From: Clostridia bacterium
Lineage (GTDB): Bacteria > Bacillota_A > Clostridia > Oscillospirales > Acutalibacteraceae
Assembly: GCA_017397065.1 (NCBI GenBank)
Contig: JAFQKE010000006.1
Location: 1-16,304, forward strand
DNA: 16,304 bases
Direction of reading: 5' to 3'
The notes beneath the pieces were generated by a model that saw nothing but the letters and a program-made list of their open reading frames with translations, was not told the origin of the DNA and searched no databases. This document shows, piece after piece, positions 8,836 to 16,031 of the stretch (the stretch's first letter is position 1; the number at the start of each line of letters is the position of its first letter). Position numbers and translations under genes: made by a program.

Positions 8836-11800
8836 TTATTCTGCAAGCCAAGCCTCATACTGTGCTTTATAATCGCCTGCAAGAAGAGTGTTATTTACAT
8901 AAGCCTTATCATCATCGCTATTACCATCAAGAATGGCCTTTGCAACATCAAAGATTGAAGCCGACTGACCATTACCATAACGGGTAACCTTTGTACCTTC
9001 TGCATTTTCAAAAACTGCATACGGAACAACTGTATATGATTTTGCATAATCAGCAATGTTAAAGAGTGCGGCGGTGTAGGTAACGGTGTTTTCATCCTCA
9101 GCAAACATAATATTTCTTGAAACATTACCGTTATAATCTGCCCTATAGGCAACACCGGTGAGCACCTTGTAGGAGCTTGCGTTGAGAACAGGAATATCTG
9201 CATGACCCTCTAAATTAGCGGTAACTGCAGTTGCAAAGCCGAATTCAACGAGTTTGTAGCCATCATAATTAGATGTAAACACTTCTTTGTTAAGTATAAA
9301 CTTATGACGAATAGCCTGACCATATCCGCTCTCGCTTTCCTTACGAAGAGATGAGCCAAGATTTTCGGTGAACTCAGTAACAGCAGGTGCAGAATCTCCA
9401 ACCTCAATTATTGAGGCATCAGACATATAGGTGGGATAGCCACCATCCTGACCAGTTTGTTTAGAGGAATCACCCTCCAAGCCAAGGATAATATAGTATT
9501 CGGTATCCTCTTCGGTTGTAAAGGTTACGGTGTATTTACGCCAAGTGGTAAACTTGTTATCTGCATCCCAAGCATCCAAGGAACCGTCACCTTTATTAAG
9601 GTTTGCGTAGTTTCCGTTGCCTGCAAACTCGTTCCAGTCGGATATTCCGGTAGAAGAGCCGGCATTACCAACAGTAATATCAGCATTTGCGGAAATTATC
9701 CAAGATTCATTACCCTTGTTATCCTGATAAAGAGTGGGCTGATATGGGTCAGCATTATTTCTTATAGCAGGGGCAACAGCACCCATAAAGTATGCGCTAA
9801 AGGTGTATGTGGTGCCGGGCTTCAGGGTTAATTTGGTGTAAATAGAACGGTCGCAAGGCCAATTGCCTGTTTTGTAAACTGTGCCGCCTGCTTTAGGAGC
9901 AATTTCGGTTGTGGTTGATATCCAACCGTTAGGATCTCTGGGGCATACCCAACCGTCAACGGCTGTGGCTCCGCCCTTAAACATAGCAGTAAGAGCAAGA
10001 CTCTCGGTAGCGGTTAAGGTGTAAACAAGGTCATCGCTAACCTTTACATCACCGTTGTACCAACCAAGGAATTCGGCACCTGTACGTGGAGTAGCAGTAA
10101 AGGTAACTGTTTCACCCTTTACAGGTGCGGCATTGGAAACTGTTGCGTTACCATTGCCCTCTGCAGTAGCAGTCATACTAATATTTTCGGTAAATGCGGC
10201 ATCGGACATAAACAAAGCCGGTTCACTTGCATTTTCGGGTGGTAGTGAGTTCATTACAACAATATATTCATCGGCAGCAGTTGTAGTAAAGTTTACGGTA
10301 ATCTTCTGCCAGTGTGAAAAATCCGAAGCCTCTACCTCTTCAACATTCAGATTCATATAATAAGAATTGTAAATAACCTCTGCACCGTCTGCCAAATGGC
10401 TTGCGGGCTTGTACTCTGTCCACTCACCTGATAATTTGGCAAAATCCAGCGCATCGCTTCCAAGGGATGTTGCAATGGTGAACTGAGGATAACCTGTTAA
10501 TACAATACCTTTAGTATACATTGTATAGGTATAGTTAGTATTAGGATTTAAGGTAACTCTAGTGTAGATAGCCTGATATTGAGCATTCACCTTTAAAAGG
10601 GGACCATTTACGACAGGTGTACCATCCACTTCGGTAACATTTGCCCAACTGGTAGGAGATTTCCATTCCAGCAACTCTCCCTTAAATTTAGCGGTGAGAG
10701 TTAAGGCTCTATCAGCTGTTACGGTGTAAACAAGGCTATCACTAACCTTTATATCGCCGTTGTACCAACCAAGGAACTCACAGCCTGCATAAGGTTTTGC
10801 GGTAAAGGTTACCTCTTCACCCTCAGCAGGAGTGCTGTTTGATACAGCAACAGTACCGTTACCCTCTGCAATGGCAGACATACCAAGATTCTTTTTAACC
10901 GATACATCGGACATATACATTGTTCTGGGGTCGGTATCGCCGCCGCTGTAAGCCGCTTCAAGACCAAGAACTATATAATAATCGGTATCTGTGCCTGTTG
11001 TAAAGTCAAAGGAATATTTACGCCAGGTATTATTGTCGGTATATGCGTCTCTATAAGCGTTATGTTTATAAAGATTTTCATAGCCGTCATCATCATAGTA
11101 TTCAAACCAGCCGGTTGATACAACGCTACCGTTATTCATATGACAGTCATCAAAACCTGCTTTGGCGGAAATTACCCAAGTTTCTCCTTTACCATCGGTT
11201 GCGTTACCGCCACCATTATAACCAACAGCAGGAATATAATTACCTTTAAAATAAGCTGTAAACACGTAATCGGTGTTAGGCTCTAATTTTGCGGTAGTAT
11301 AAATAGACTGATTGCAGGGCCAAGTTTGGATTTTGTAAGCCGGGCCATTTTGATAGGGTGCTATTGCAGTTCCGTCAGACTCGGTTGTAGATATTGTTAT
11401 ACTTCTTCCCGGTGTCCAATCGCCTAAAATCTGCTTTTCGAATGTTACGTCAGAAAGATATACATTGTTATTTGACGAATCCACAAGAGCAAAAGAGTTC
11501 ATAACAAGAATGTACTGAGTAGCATCACTTGTAGTGAACTTAACATTTATTTTGTTCCAGGTTTCGCCATCTGCACCGATAACCTCGGTTGCACCTAAAT
11601 CCTTAAAATAAGAATTATATGCAACTACTGCACCGTCTGCCAAATGATTTGCAGGCTTGTAATCTGCCCATGCGCCGGATAATTTAGCAAAGTCCAATTC
11701 ATCACTACCAAGCGAGCTTGCAACTGTAAACTGTTGGTAGCCTGTTAATGCTAAGTTTTTCACATACATAGTGAGATTGTAATTTGTGTTCGCATCAAGA

Positions 11801-12021
11801 TTTAATCTAGTGTATATGGCTTGATAATTAGGTGATATAACCTGAACAACAGGGCCATCTACAGCTCCTGCTACATCAACATCGGCAAAGCTTACCCAAG
11901 AAGCCGGTGACTGCCAAGTGATGTCTGTTGCTTCGGCAGCTGAAACTGAAGCTGTAAACAAACAAGTCATACAGCTAAAAACCATAAGCAACGAAAGAGT
12001 TAGTGCTAAAAGTTTTTTCAT
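8836..12021 (-). CDS. Large secreted modular protein with two InlB-like repeats and repeated beta-rich modules
   Basis: A 1061-residue exported protein of unknown function. Residues 1-29 are a signal peptide (MKKLLALTLSLLMVFS, likely cleavage after VSA or SAA). The order of modules is A1 (35-195), B1 (201-377), R1 (382-448), A2 (453-612), R2 (616-683), B2 (690-872) and a C-terminal region (885-1061). A and B look like beta-sandwich carbohydrate-binding-type domains: they share SIYT or AIYTR, then a TNY-type motif, then a WRKYxxxFTT or WxKIxVxFTT strand and a final MSD or LSD. R1 and R2 match divergent InlB B-repeats (AEGNGTVAVS, then EFLGWYNGD, KVSDxLVYT and FKG). The C-terminal part (SSLRKESESGYGQAIRHKF, later YTAALFNIADYA) resembles tails often seen on clostridial exoproteins. 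There is no LPXTG, dockerin, SLH or catalytic domain that I recognise. ATG 12021 follows AAGGAGG by nine bases; an in-frame ATG 15 codons earlier lacks a signal and would bury the signal peptide. Confidence 0.85.
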   Translation of the reverse strand: MKKLLALTLSLLMVFSCMTCLFTASVSAAEATDITWQSPASWVSFADVDVAGAVDGPVVQVISPNYQAIYTRLNLDANTNYNLTMYVKNLALTGYQQFTVASSLGSDELDFAKLSGAWADYKPANHLADGAVVAYNSYFKDLGATEVIGADGETWNKINVKFTTSDATQYILVMNSFALVDSSNNNVYLSDVTFEKQILGDWTPGRSITISTTESDGTAIAPYQNGPAYKIQTWPCNQSIYTTAKLEPNTDYVFTAYFKGNYIPAVGYNGGGNATDGKGETWVISAKAGFDDCHMNNGSVVSTGWFEYYDDDGYENLYKHNAYRDAYTDNNTWRKYSFDFTTGTDTDYYIVLGLEAAYSGGDTDPRTMYMSDVSVKKNLGMSAIAEGNGTVAVSNSTPAEGEEVTFTAKPYAGCEFLGWYNGDIKVSDSLVYTVTADRALTLTAKFKGELLEWKSPTSWANVTEVDGTPVVNGPLLKVNAQYQAIYTRVTLNPNTNYTYTMYTKGIVLTGYPQFTIATSLGSDALDFAKLSGEWTEYKPASHLADGAEVIYNSYYMNLNVEEVEASDFSHWQKITVNFTTTAADEYIVVMNSLPPENASEPALFMSDAAFTENISMTATAEGNGNATVSNAAPVKGETVTFTATPRTGAEFLGWYNGDVKVSDDLVYTLTATESLALTAMFKGGATAVDGWVCPRDPNGWISTTTEIAPKAGGTVYKTGNWPCDRSIYTKLTLKPGTTYTFSAYFMGAVAPAIRNNADPYQPTLYQDNKGNESWIISANADITVGNAGSSTGISDWNEFAGNGNYANLNKGDGSLDAWDADNKFTTWRKYTVTFTTEEDTEYYIILGLEGDSSKQTGQDGGYPTYMSDASIIEVGDSAPAVTEFTENLGSSLRKESESGYGQAIRHKFILNKEVFTSNYDGYKLVEFGFATAVTANLEGHADIPVLNASSYKVLTGVAYRADYNGNVSRNIMFAEDENTVTYTAALFNIADYAKSYTVVPYAVFENAEGTKVTRYGNGQSASIFDVAKAILDGNSDDDKAYVNNTLLAGDYKAQYEAWLAE
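9406..11919 (-). repeat. Internal protein-coding repeats of the surface protein (A, B and R modules)
   Basis: Three module types recur inside the surface-protein gene: A at 11437-11919 and 10186-10665, B at 10891-11421 and 9406-9954, and the InlB-like R at 10678-10878 and 9973-10176. The pairs share long identical protein stretches (for example DFAKLSG, HLADGA, EFLGWYNGD, KVSD) and are still similar at the DNA level, which points to duplication within the gene. Confidence 0.8.
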
Positions 12022-12047
12022 AAAATATTTCCTCCTTAAAAATATGT

Positions 12048-12065
12048 TGCACTCTCCCAAGTGCA
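12048..12065 (-). promoter_or_regulatory. Small hairpin in the 5' leader of the surface-protein gene
   Basis: Perfect 6-bp inverted repeat TGCACT / AGTGCA with a 6-base loop. It falls close to the start of the predicted transcript, between the promoter at 12080-12109 and the ribosome binding site. It could stabilise the mRNA or be an operator; function is not shown. Confidence 0.4.
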
Positions 12066-12079
12066 TTGATTACATTTTC

Positions 12080-12109
12080 AGTATAATCTCAACAATTATG
12101 CCAAGTCAA
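12080..12109 (-). promoter_or_regulatory. Promoter of the surface-protein gene
   Basis: On the minus strand TTGACT (12104-12109) and TATACT (12080-12085) are 18 bases apart, about 60 nt before the ATG at 12021. Each box differs from the sigma-A consensus by a single base. Confidence 0.7.
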
Positions 12110-12245
12110 CAAAATTCAATGTCACAAAACAAACCATTTGTCGTTTTTAACCATAGCAAAAGGTATTTTGAGGTTAATTTATAAGAAAATAGCAAATATT
12201 GTTATCAATTTTCGTCATTTTATGATTTTTATTTCAATTTTCCAC
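12110..12245. other. Core of the divergent intergenic region, no feature seen
   Basis: AT-rich spacer between the two outward-facing promoters. The whole gene-free stretch (12022-12316) is 295 bp. I see no ORF, RNA gene or convincing palindrome in its middle. Confidence 0.5.
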
Positions 12246-12274
12246 TTGCAACATAAATTCTAATGGTGTATACT
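12246..12274 (+). promoter_or_regulatory. Promoter of the DUF1846 gene
   Basis: TTGCAA (12246-12251) and TATACT (12269-12274) with a 17-base spacer, about 40 nt before the ATG at 12317. This is a good sigma-A type match. Confidence 0.7.
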
Positions 12275-12316
12275 TAAATATGTATTTTGTGTTAACATAA
12301 TTGGTGGTGTTACTAA

Positions 12317-13798
12317 ATGAAAATCGGATTTGATAATGAAAAGTACATAAGTCTGCAATCGCAAAAAATACGCGATCGTATTGAACAATTTGGCGGCAAG
12401 CTTTATATGGAGTTTGGCGGCAAGCTGTTTGACGATTTTCACGCATCCCGTGTTCTGCCGGGTTTTGAGCCTGACAGCAAGGTGAAAATGCTTTTACAGC
12501 TTAAAGACCAAGCAGAAATTGTTATTGTTATAAACGCTGATGCTATTGAAAAAAACAAGCGCAGAGGCGACCTTGGCATCACCTACGATTTGGATACCCT
12601 CCGCCTTATTGATGCATTCCGTGGCATTGGACTTTTTGTTGGTAGTGTGGTTATAACCTGCTACAACGCTCAGCACGCCGCCGATGTGTTTGAAAAAAGG
12701 CTTGTTTCATTGGGAATTAAGGTTTACAAGCACTATTCTATAGAAGATTACCCATCAAATATTCCGCTTATAGTAAGTGATGACGGGTTTGGTAAAAACG
12801 ATTATATTGAAACCGAGCGTTCGCTTGTAATTGTAACTGCACCCGGTCCCGGAAGCGGAAAAATGGCAACCTGCCTTTCACAGCTCTATCACGAGCACAA
12901 GCGTGGGGTTACTGCCGGTTATGCAAAGTTTGAGACTTTTCCCATATGGAACATTCCGCTTAAGCACCCCGTAAACTTAGCCTATGAGGCTGCCACCGCC
13001 GACCTTAATGATGTTAATATGATAGACTTTTATCATTTAGAGGCATACGGCGAAAAAACAGTTAACTATAATCGAGATATTGAAATTTTCCCTGTGCTTA
13101 ATGCTATGATGCAAAAAATTATGGGCAAATCACCTTATAAAAGTCCTACGGATATGGGCGTAAATATGGCCGGCTACTGCATTTTTGATGAAGATGCCGT
13201 TGAAGCCGCCTGCCGTCAAGAGATACTTCGCCGATATTATAGTGCCTGTTGTTCGGTAAGACAGGGAATGGCCGACGCACACGAGGTCAGCAAGCTGGAG
13301 CTTTTAATGGGTCAAATGGGAATTACCACAGCGGATCGCCCCGTTGTAGCCGCCGCACTATCCAAGGCTGAAGAAACCGCCGCACCTGCAGTTGCAATTG
13401 AACTGCCGGACGGAAAAATCGTTACCGGAAAAACCTCCTCATTGCTTGGAGCCTCTGCCGCCGCACTGCTTAACGCACTTAAGGTTTTGGGCGACATTCC
13501 GGACGAAACCTTCCTTATATCACACACAATCATTGAGCCTATACAAAAGCTCAAGGTTCAGCATATGGGCAACCACAATCCCCGTCTTCACACTGATGAG
13601 ATTTTAATTGCTCTTTCGATTTGTGCCGTTACAAGCGAGATTGCCGCCAAGGCTATTGACCAGCTTGAAAAGCTCAAGGGCTGTGAGGCACATTCCTCGG
13701 TGATTCTTTCGGGCGTGGATGAAAACGTGTTCAGAAAGCTTGGGGTAAATATCACCTACGAGCCAAAATATCAAACCAAAAAGCTCTATCACCATTAA
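12317..13798 (+). CDS. DUF1846 family protein
   Basis: A 493-residue cytoplasmic protein that I recognise as DUF1846, a well-conserved bacterial family of full-length ~500-residue proteins without an established function. The conserved N-terminal signature is present (FGGKLYMEFGGKLFDDFHAS, then RVLPGF, residues 25-50), as is a glycine-rich P-loop-like segment APGPGSGKMAT (residues 175-185) that does not fit the strict Walker A spacing. Further conserved-looking blocks are FETFPIWNIPLKHPVN, DMGVNMAGYCIFD and SACCSVRQGMADAHE. The gene is on the opposite strand from everything to its left and has its own promoter; the ribosome site is GGTGG-like, nine bases before ATG. A tRNA-Ala gene follows on the same strand after 52 nt. 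Nucleotide binding is inferred from the glycine-rich loop only. Confidence 0.93.
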   Translation: MKIGFDNEKYISLQSQKIRDRIEQFGGKLYMEFGGKLFDDFHASRVLPGFEPDSKVKMLLQLKDQAEIVIVINADAIEKNKRRGDLGITYDLDTLRLIDAFRGIGLFVGSVVITCYNAQHAADVFEKRLVSLGIKVYKHYSIEDYPSNIPLIVSDDGFGKNDYIETERSLVIVTAPGPGSGKMATCLSQLYHEHKRGVTAGYAKFETFPIWNIPLKHPVNLAYEAATADLNDVNMIDFYHLEAYGEKTVNYNRDIEIFPVLNAMMQKIMGKSPYKSPTDMGVNMAGYCIFDEDAVEAACRQEILRRYYSACCSVRQGMADAHEVSKLELLMGQMGITTADRPVVAAALSKAEETAAPAVAIELPDGKIVTGKTSSLLGASAAALLNALKVLGDIPDETFLISHTIIEPIQKLKVQHMGNHNPRLHTDEILIALSICAVTSEIAAKAIDQLEKLKGCEAHSSVILSGVDENVFRKLGVNITYEPKYQTKKLYHH

Positions 13799-15673
13799 AA
13801 AATTTAAAAGGGAACGGCCTTTGCCGTTCCCTATAAATATTTGGATATTCGGGGGTATAGCGCAGTTGGTAGCGCGTCTGCTTCGCAAGCAGAAGGCCAG
13901 GGGTTCGATTCCCCTTATCTCCACCATCGAACTCTCAATCCTATATGAGTTGGGAGTTCTTTTTGTTGCGGTACCGCTACCAACACTCCCAAAAGAGTCG
14001 AAATTTTCTATGTTCCGATGTTTTTCGGGAGTTGTTTGACACACGCCCTGTTTATTTTCAATTAAAAAACGATATTCTTTTTCAGTATGGTTGTAACAGA
14101 CCTTATATTCAACTTCACCCAACAAAAAGAAAAAGGCAACCTTAAAGGTTACCTCTACAAAAGAATTTGTTACTTCAATCCTATCAATATACTGTCTTAA
14201 CACTATTTTTGTTGAGTCTATATTGGCAGGATTTTGAATTATGTCTTTTAATTCACGAATTTTTTGCTCAACATCGTCTCTCGTTACTTTTATTTTTACC
14301 TTCTGTTCCTTTTCTGCTTCAACCAAATTTTCATATTCAGATATTTGTTTTTCCAAAGCGTTTAGTTTATCGACAAGAGGCTTGTTATAACCTATTTCTG
14401 CTATTGTATCTGCTAGGTTTGCTCTTGCAGTACGCAAGCCTTCAAGCGAGTTTTTGGCTTGTGTTATTTTATCGCAATCAATTTTTAAGAGTTCAGCTAT
14501 TTTTAAGTTAATTTGTTCAGTCATCACATCAATTATACTCTCATTAAAGAAGTGATTTATCAGTTTATCAACCACAAAATCTTCCAAATATTTTGAGCGT
14601 ATTTCTCTACAATCACAAAGCAACTTATTTTCCTTCCTATTACATCTATATGTACCATAACTTGTTCTACCATCCTTTGCTCTATAATTTCCGTGCATCT
14701 TGCTTCCACAGTTACCACAAGTTACTAGACCTGATAACAAGTATTCATGCTTTGAATTTGTAGAAATTTTTGAAGACATTTGTCTTGAAAGATTAGCTCT
14801 TTGCCAAAGCTCCTCTGAGACAATTTGAGGACATCCGTTTGGTATGCGAATTACTTCACTATCATTTTTTTGCTTATGGTTGTTACGCTTTCCGTTTGAG
14901 GATTTGCGTGTACGCTTATTAAAGGTATAAACCCCCATATACCTTTCGTTACGAATTAAATCATAAATACTGTTCTTACCAAACTCCTTTCCCTTTTTGG
15001 TCTTAAAACCTTTTTCATTGAGTTTTTTAACTATGGTATGATAACCTAGCCCCTTAGCCGCCATTTCAAATATTTCTTTAACTATTATAGCTTCAGCTTC
15101 ATTTATAACCAACTTTTGTTCCTTAACATCATATCCTAACGGCGGTATGCCACCATTCCACAAACACTTTGCTGCATTAACCTTTAATCCTTTCATAACC
15201 TCTAATCCTAAATTAGCACTGTAATATTCATTGATATTAGACATTATTCCATATAAAAGTCTGCCGTTTGCCGAATTATCAATTTTTTCAACTGTTGAAA
15301 TTAGCTCGACTCCAAAATCCTGCAAAACATCCTTGTATTTTATTGCATCAGCGGCATTTCTGCTAAATCTGTCTGTTTTATGCACCAAAACAGCAGAAAA
15401 TGGACAAGACTTATCCGAAACATCTTCAAGCATCCTTTGAAATTCAGGACGGTTTGCGTTTGTGCCACTAAAGGCTCTATCAAGATACCAACCAATAATT
15501 TCATAATTGTTTTTTTCTGCATATTCAATTATAATTTTCTGCTGTGCTTCAATTGACTCATCACGTTGGTTATCTGAACTAAATCTACAATATCCCACAG
15601 CCTTTATTTTTTGCTGTGAATTGCTTGTCATATTATTTAATATCTGTTTAATATCATTCTGATTAAAATGCAT
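13604..15673 (-). CDS. Large serine recombinase (site-specific integrase), C terminus fused to host sequence
   Basis: Integrase expected to cut and rejoin attachment sites through a 5' phosphoserine bond. Residues 23-165 are the resolvase domain with catalytic S32 in YCRFSSDNQ and the conserved arginine block VHKTDRFSRN (98-106). Residues about 170-285 are the recombinase domain (GGIPPLGYDV, then GKNSIYDLIRNERYMGVY). A zinc ribbon has C319, C322, C344 and C353/C355 (CGNCGSKM, YRCN, CDC). A coiled coil follows at about 385-470. The family usually ends near residue 500-560. Here the frame continues to 689 residues: residues about 582-607 are the antisense of tRNA-Ala and the rest is antisense to the DUF1846 gene, so the last 110-120 residues are probably host DNA picked up on integration. 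I chose ATG 15673 (AAGGA eleven bases upstream) over ATG 15712, whose AAGGA is only three bases away; the choice is not certain. Confidence 0.9.
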   Translation of the reverse strand: MHFNQNDIKQILNNMTSNSQQKIKAVGYCRFSSDNQRDESIEAQQKIIIEYAEKNNYEIIGWYLDRAFSGTNANRPEFQRMLEDVSDKSCPFSAVLVHKTDRFSRNAADAIKYKDVLQDFGVELISTVEKIDNSANGRLLYGIMSNINEYYSANLGLEVMKGLKVNAAKCLWNGGIPPLGYDVKEQKLVINEAEAIIVKEIFEMAAKGLGYHTIVKKLNEKGFKTKKGKEFGKNSIYDLIRNERYMGVYTFNKRTRKSSNGKRNNHKQKNDSEVIRIPNGCPQIVSEELWQRANLSRQMSSKISTNSKHEYLLSGLVTCGNCGSKMHGNYRAKDGRTSYGTYRCNRKENKLLCDCREIRSKYLEDFVVDKLINHFFNESIIDVMTEQINLKIAELLKIDCDKITQAKNSLEGLRTARANLADTIAEIGYNKPLVDKLNALEKQISEYENLVEAEKEQKVKIKVTRDDVEQKIRELKDIIQNPANIDSTKIVLRQYIDRIEVTNSFVEVTFKVAFFFLLGEVEYKVCYNHTEKEYRFLIENKQGVCQTTPEKHRNIENFDSFGSVGSGTATKRTPNSYRIESSMVEIRGIEPLAFCLRSRRATNCAIPPNIQIFIGNGKGRSLLNFLMVIELFGLIFWLVGDIYPKLSEHVFIHARKNHRGMCLTALELFKLVNSLGGNLACNGTNRKSN
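13810..13831. terminator. Hairpin after the DUF1846 gene, stronger as a minus-strand terminator
   Basis: Perfect 9-bp stem GGGAACGGC / GCCGTTCCC with a 4-base loop, 12 nt after the DUF1846 stop. On the plus strand it is followed by TATAAATATTTGG, a poor T tract. On the minus strand it is followed by TTTTAAATTTTTT, a good one. It may therefore end transcripts arriving from the recombinase side, while plus-strand transcripts may read on into the tRNA. Confidence 0.65.
13851..13926 (+). tRNA. tRNA-Ala (anticodon CGC)
   Basis: A complete 76-nt cloverleaf. The acceptor stem GGGGGTA / TATCTCC contains the G3-U70 wobble that marks alanine tRNAs. The D arm is GCGC / GCGC with loop AGTTGGTA, the anticodon arm TCTGC / GCAGA has loop TTCGCAA giving anticodon CGC (codon GCG), the variable loop is AGGCC, and the T arm AGGGG / CCCCT has loop TTCGATT. 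The 3' CCA is encoded. It lies 52 nt after the DUF1846 gene, too close for an obvious promoter of its own, and it marks the left edge of an integrated element. Confidence 0.96.
13929..13964 (+). terminator. Intrinsic terminator of tRNA-Ala
   Basis: Ten-base arms GAACTCTCAA / TTGGGAGTTC (one T-G wobble) around an 11-base loop, followed by TTTTT at 13960-13964, beginning two bases after the tRNA CCA end. Confidence 0.8.
13950..13992. other. Candidate recombination attachment site (att) at the tRNA-Ala/element junction
   Basis: Outer 8-bp inverted arms TTGGGAGT (13950-13957) and ACTCCCAA (13985-13992) flank a perfect central palindrome GCGGTACCGC (13968-13977). The size (about 43 bp) and imperfect twofold symmetry resemble attachment sites of large serine recombinases, which cross over at a central dinucleotide. 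The left arm belongs to the tRNA terminator and the right arm to the recombinase side. The assignment is an inference; the matching right-end site is outside the window. Confidence 0.4.
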
Positions 15674-15736
15674 ATAAATCACTTTCCTTTCACTTTTATA
15701 ATATATGCTCATATTTCCTTATGTTTCGGTAGTTGA

Positions 15737-15765
15737 GGGCTTGGTGCAGTTATGCCACCAAGCCC
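15737..15765 (-). promoter_or_regulatory. Intercistronic hairpin before the recombinase gene
   Basis: Perfect 10-bp inverted repeat GGGCTTGGTG / CACCAAGCCC with a 9-base loop, between the small ORF's stop (15779) and the recombinase start. There is no following T run on the minus strand, so it is not a standard terminator. It could limit translation or transcription of the recombinase, or be a protein binding site. Confidence 0.55.
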
Positions 15766-15778
15766 GTAGTTTTCGTCA

Positions 15779-15949
15779 TCATTTAATAAATAATTCTTGT
15801 GCTATATAATCAGCCATTGGCTTTAAAAATTCGAGCCAATCATTATCGGCGATATTGCTTTGCTGTAAGCACTTTATTTCATCATTACAATAGTCAATAT
15901 AAGGACTTTTTCCTCTTTGCTTTGTAATCGAAATTTTAATAAGTTGCAT
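15779..15949 (-). CDS. Small 56-residue protein upstream of the recombinase, unknown function
   Basis: A short ORF beginning MQLIKISITKQRGKSPYIDY and ending YIAQELFIK. The reading frame is ATG to TGA with AGGTG nine bases upstream of the ATG. It lies 105 nt before the recombinase start in the same direction, so the two are probably co-transcribed. The composition is that of a normal small soluble protein: an N-terminal beta-like stretch followed by acidic helical sequence (DNDWLEFLKPMADYIAQ). There is no helix-turn-helix, membrane segment or cysteine motif pattern I recognise. Position suggests a regulator or accessory of the recombinase, which is inference only. Its start codon lies in a GTTGCA/TGCAAC palindrome and its ribosome site in a GAAA-loop hairpin. 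Confidence 0.6.
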   Translation of the reverse strand: MQLIKISITKQRGKSPYIDYCNDEIKCLQQSNIADNDWLEFLKPMADYIAQELFIK

Positions 15950-16027
15950 TGCAACTCACACCTTTCGGTGAAACTTTAGAGAAACTCTAAAGAAAGAACT
16001 TGTCATTAAGACATCTTATTGTTCTTT
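15943..16027 (-). promoter_or_regulatory. Structured leader of the recombinase module with possible leader peptide
   Basis: In minus-strand order the leader contains AAAGAAC / GTTCTTT (15993-16027, 21-base loop with an inner TGTC / GACA), then CTTTAGAG / CTCTAAAG (15974-15992, 3-base loop), then CACC-GAAA-GGTG (15959-15970), then the palindrome GTTGCA / TGCAAC (15943-15955) centred on the small ORF's start codon. The third hairpin buries the ribosome site. A 16-codon frame, ATG at 16006 to TGA at 15956, starting MTSSFFRVSL, crosses these hairpins and stops six bases before the next ATG, as leader peptides do. It lacks a strong ribosome site of its own. Confidence 0.5.
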
Positions 16028-16031
16028 GGCG

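Noticed and set aside
12022..12066. Upstream ATG for the surface protein (MHLGECN...)
   Set aside because: It would put 15 polar residues before a classic signal peptide, has no ribosome site, and the intervening bases contain the AAGGAGG for ATG 12021.
12389..12426. Two 14-bp direct copies of TTTGGCGGCAAGCT
   Set aside because: They encode the two halves of the conserved DUF1846 motif FGGKL(Y)MEFGGKL, so protein constraint explains them.
13821..14145. Plus-strand frames across tRNA-Ala and the recombinase end
   Set aside because: They begin inside the tRNA region or antisense to the recombinase, have no ribosome site and encode low-complexity or tRNA-derived sequence.
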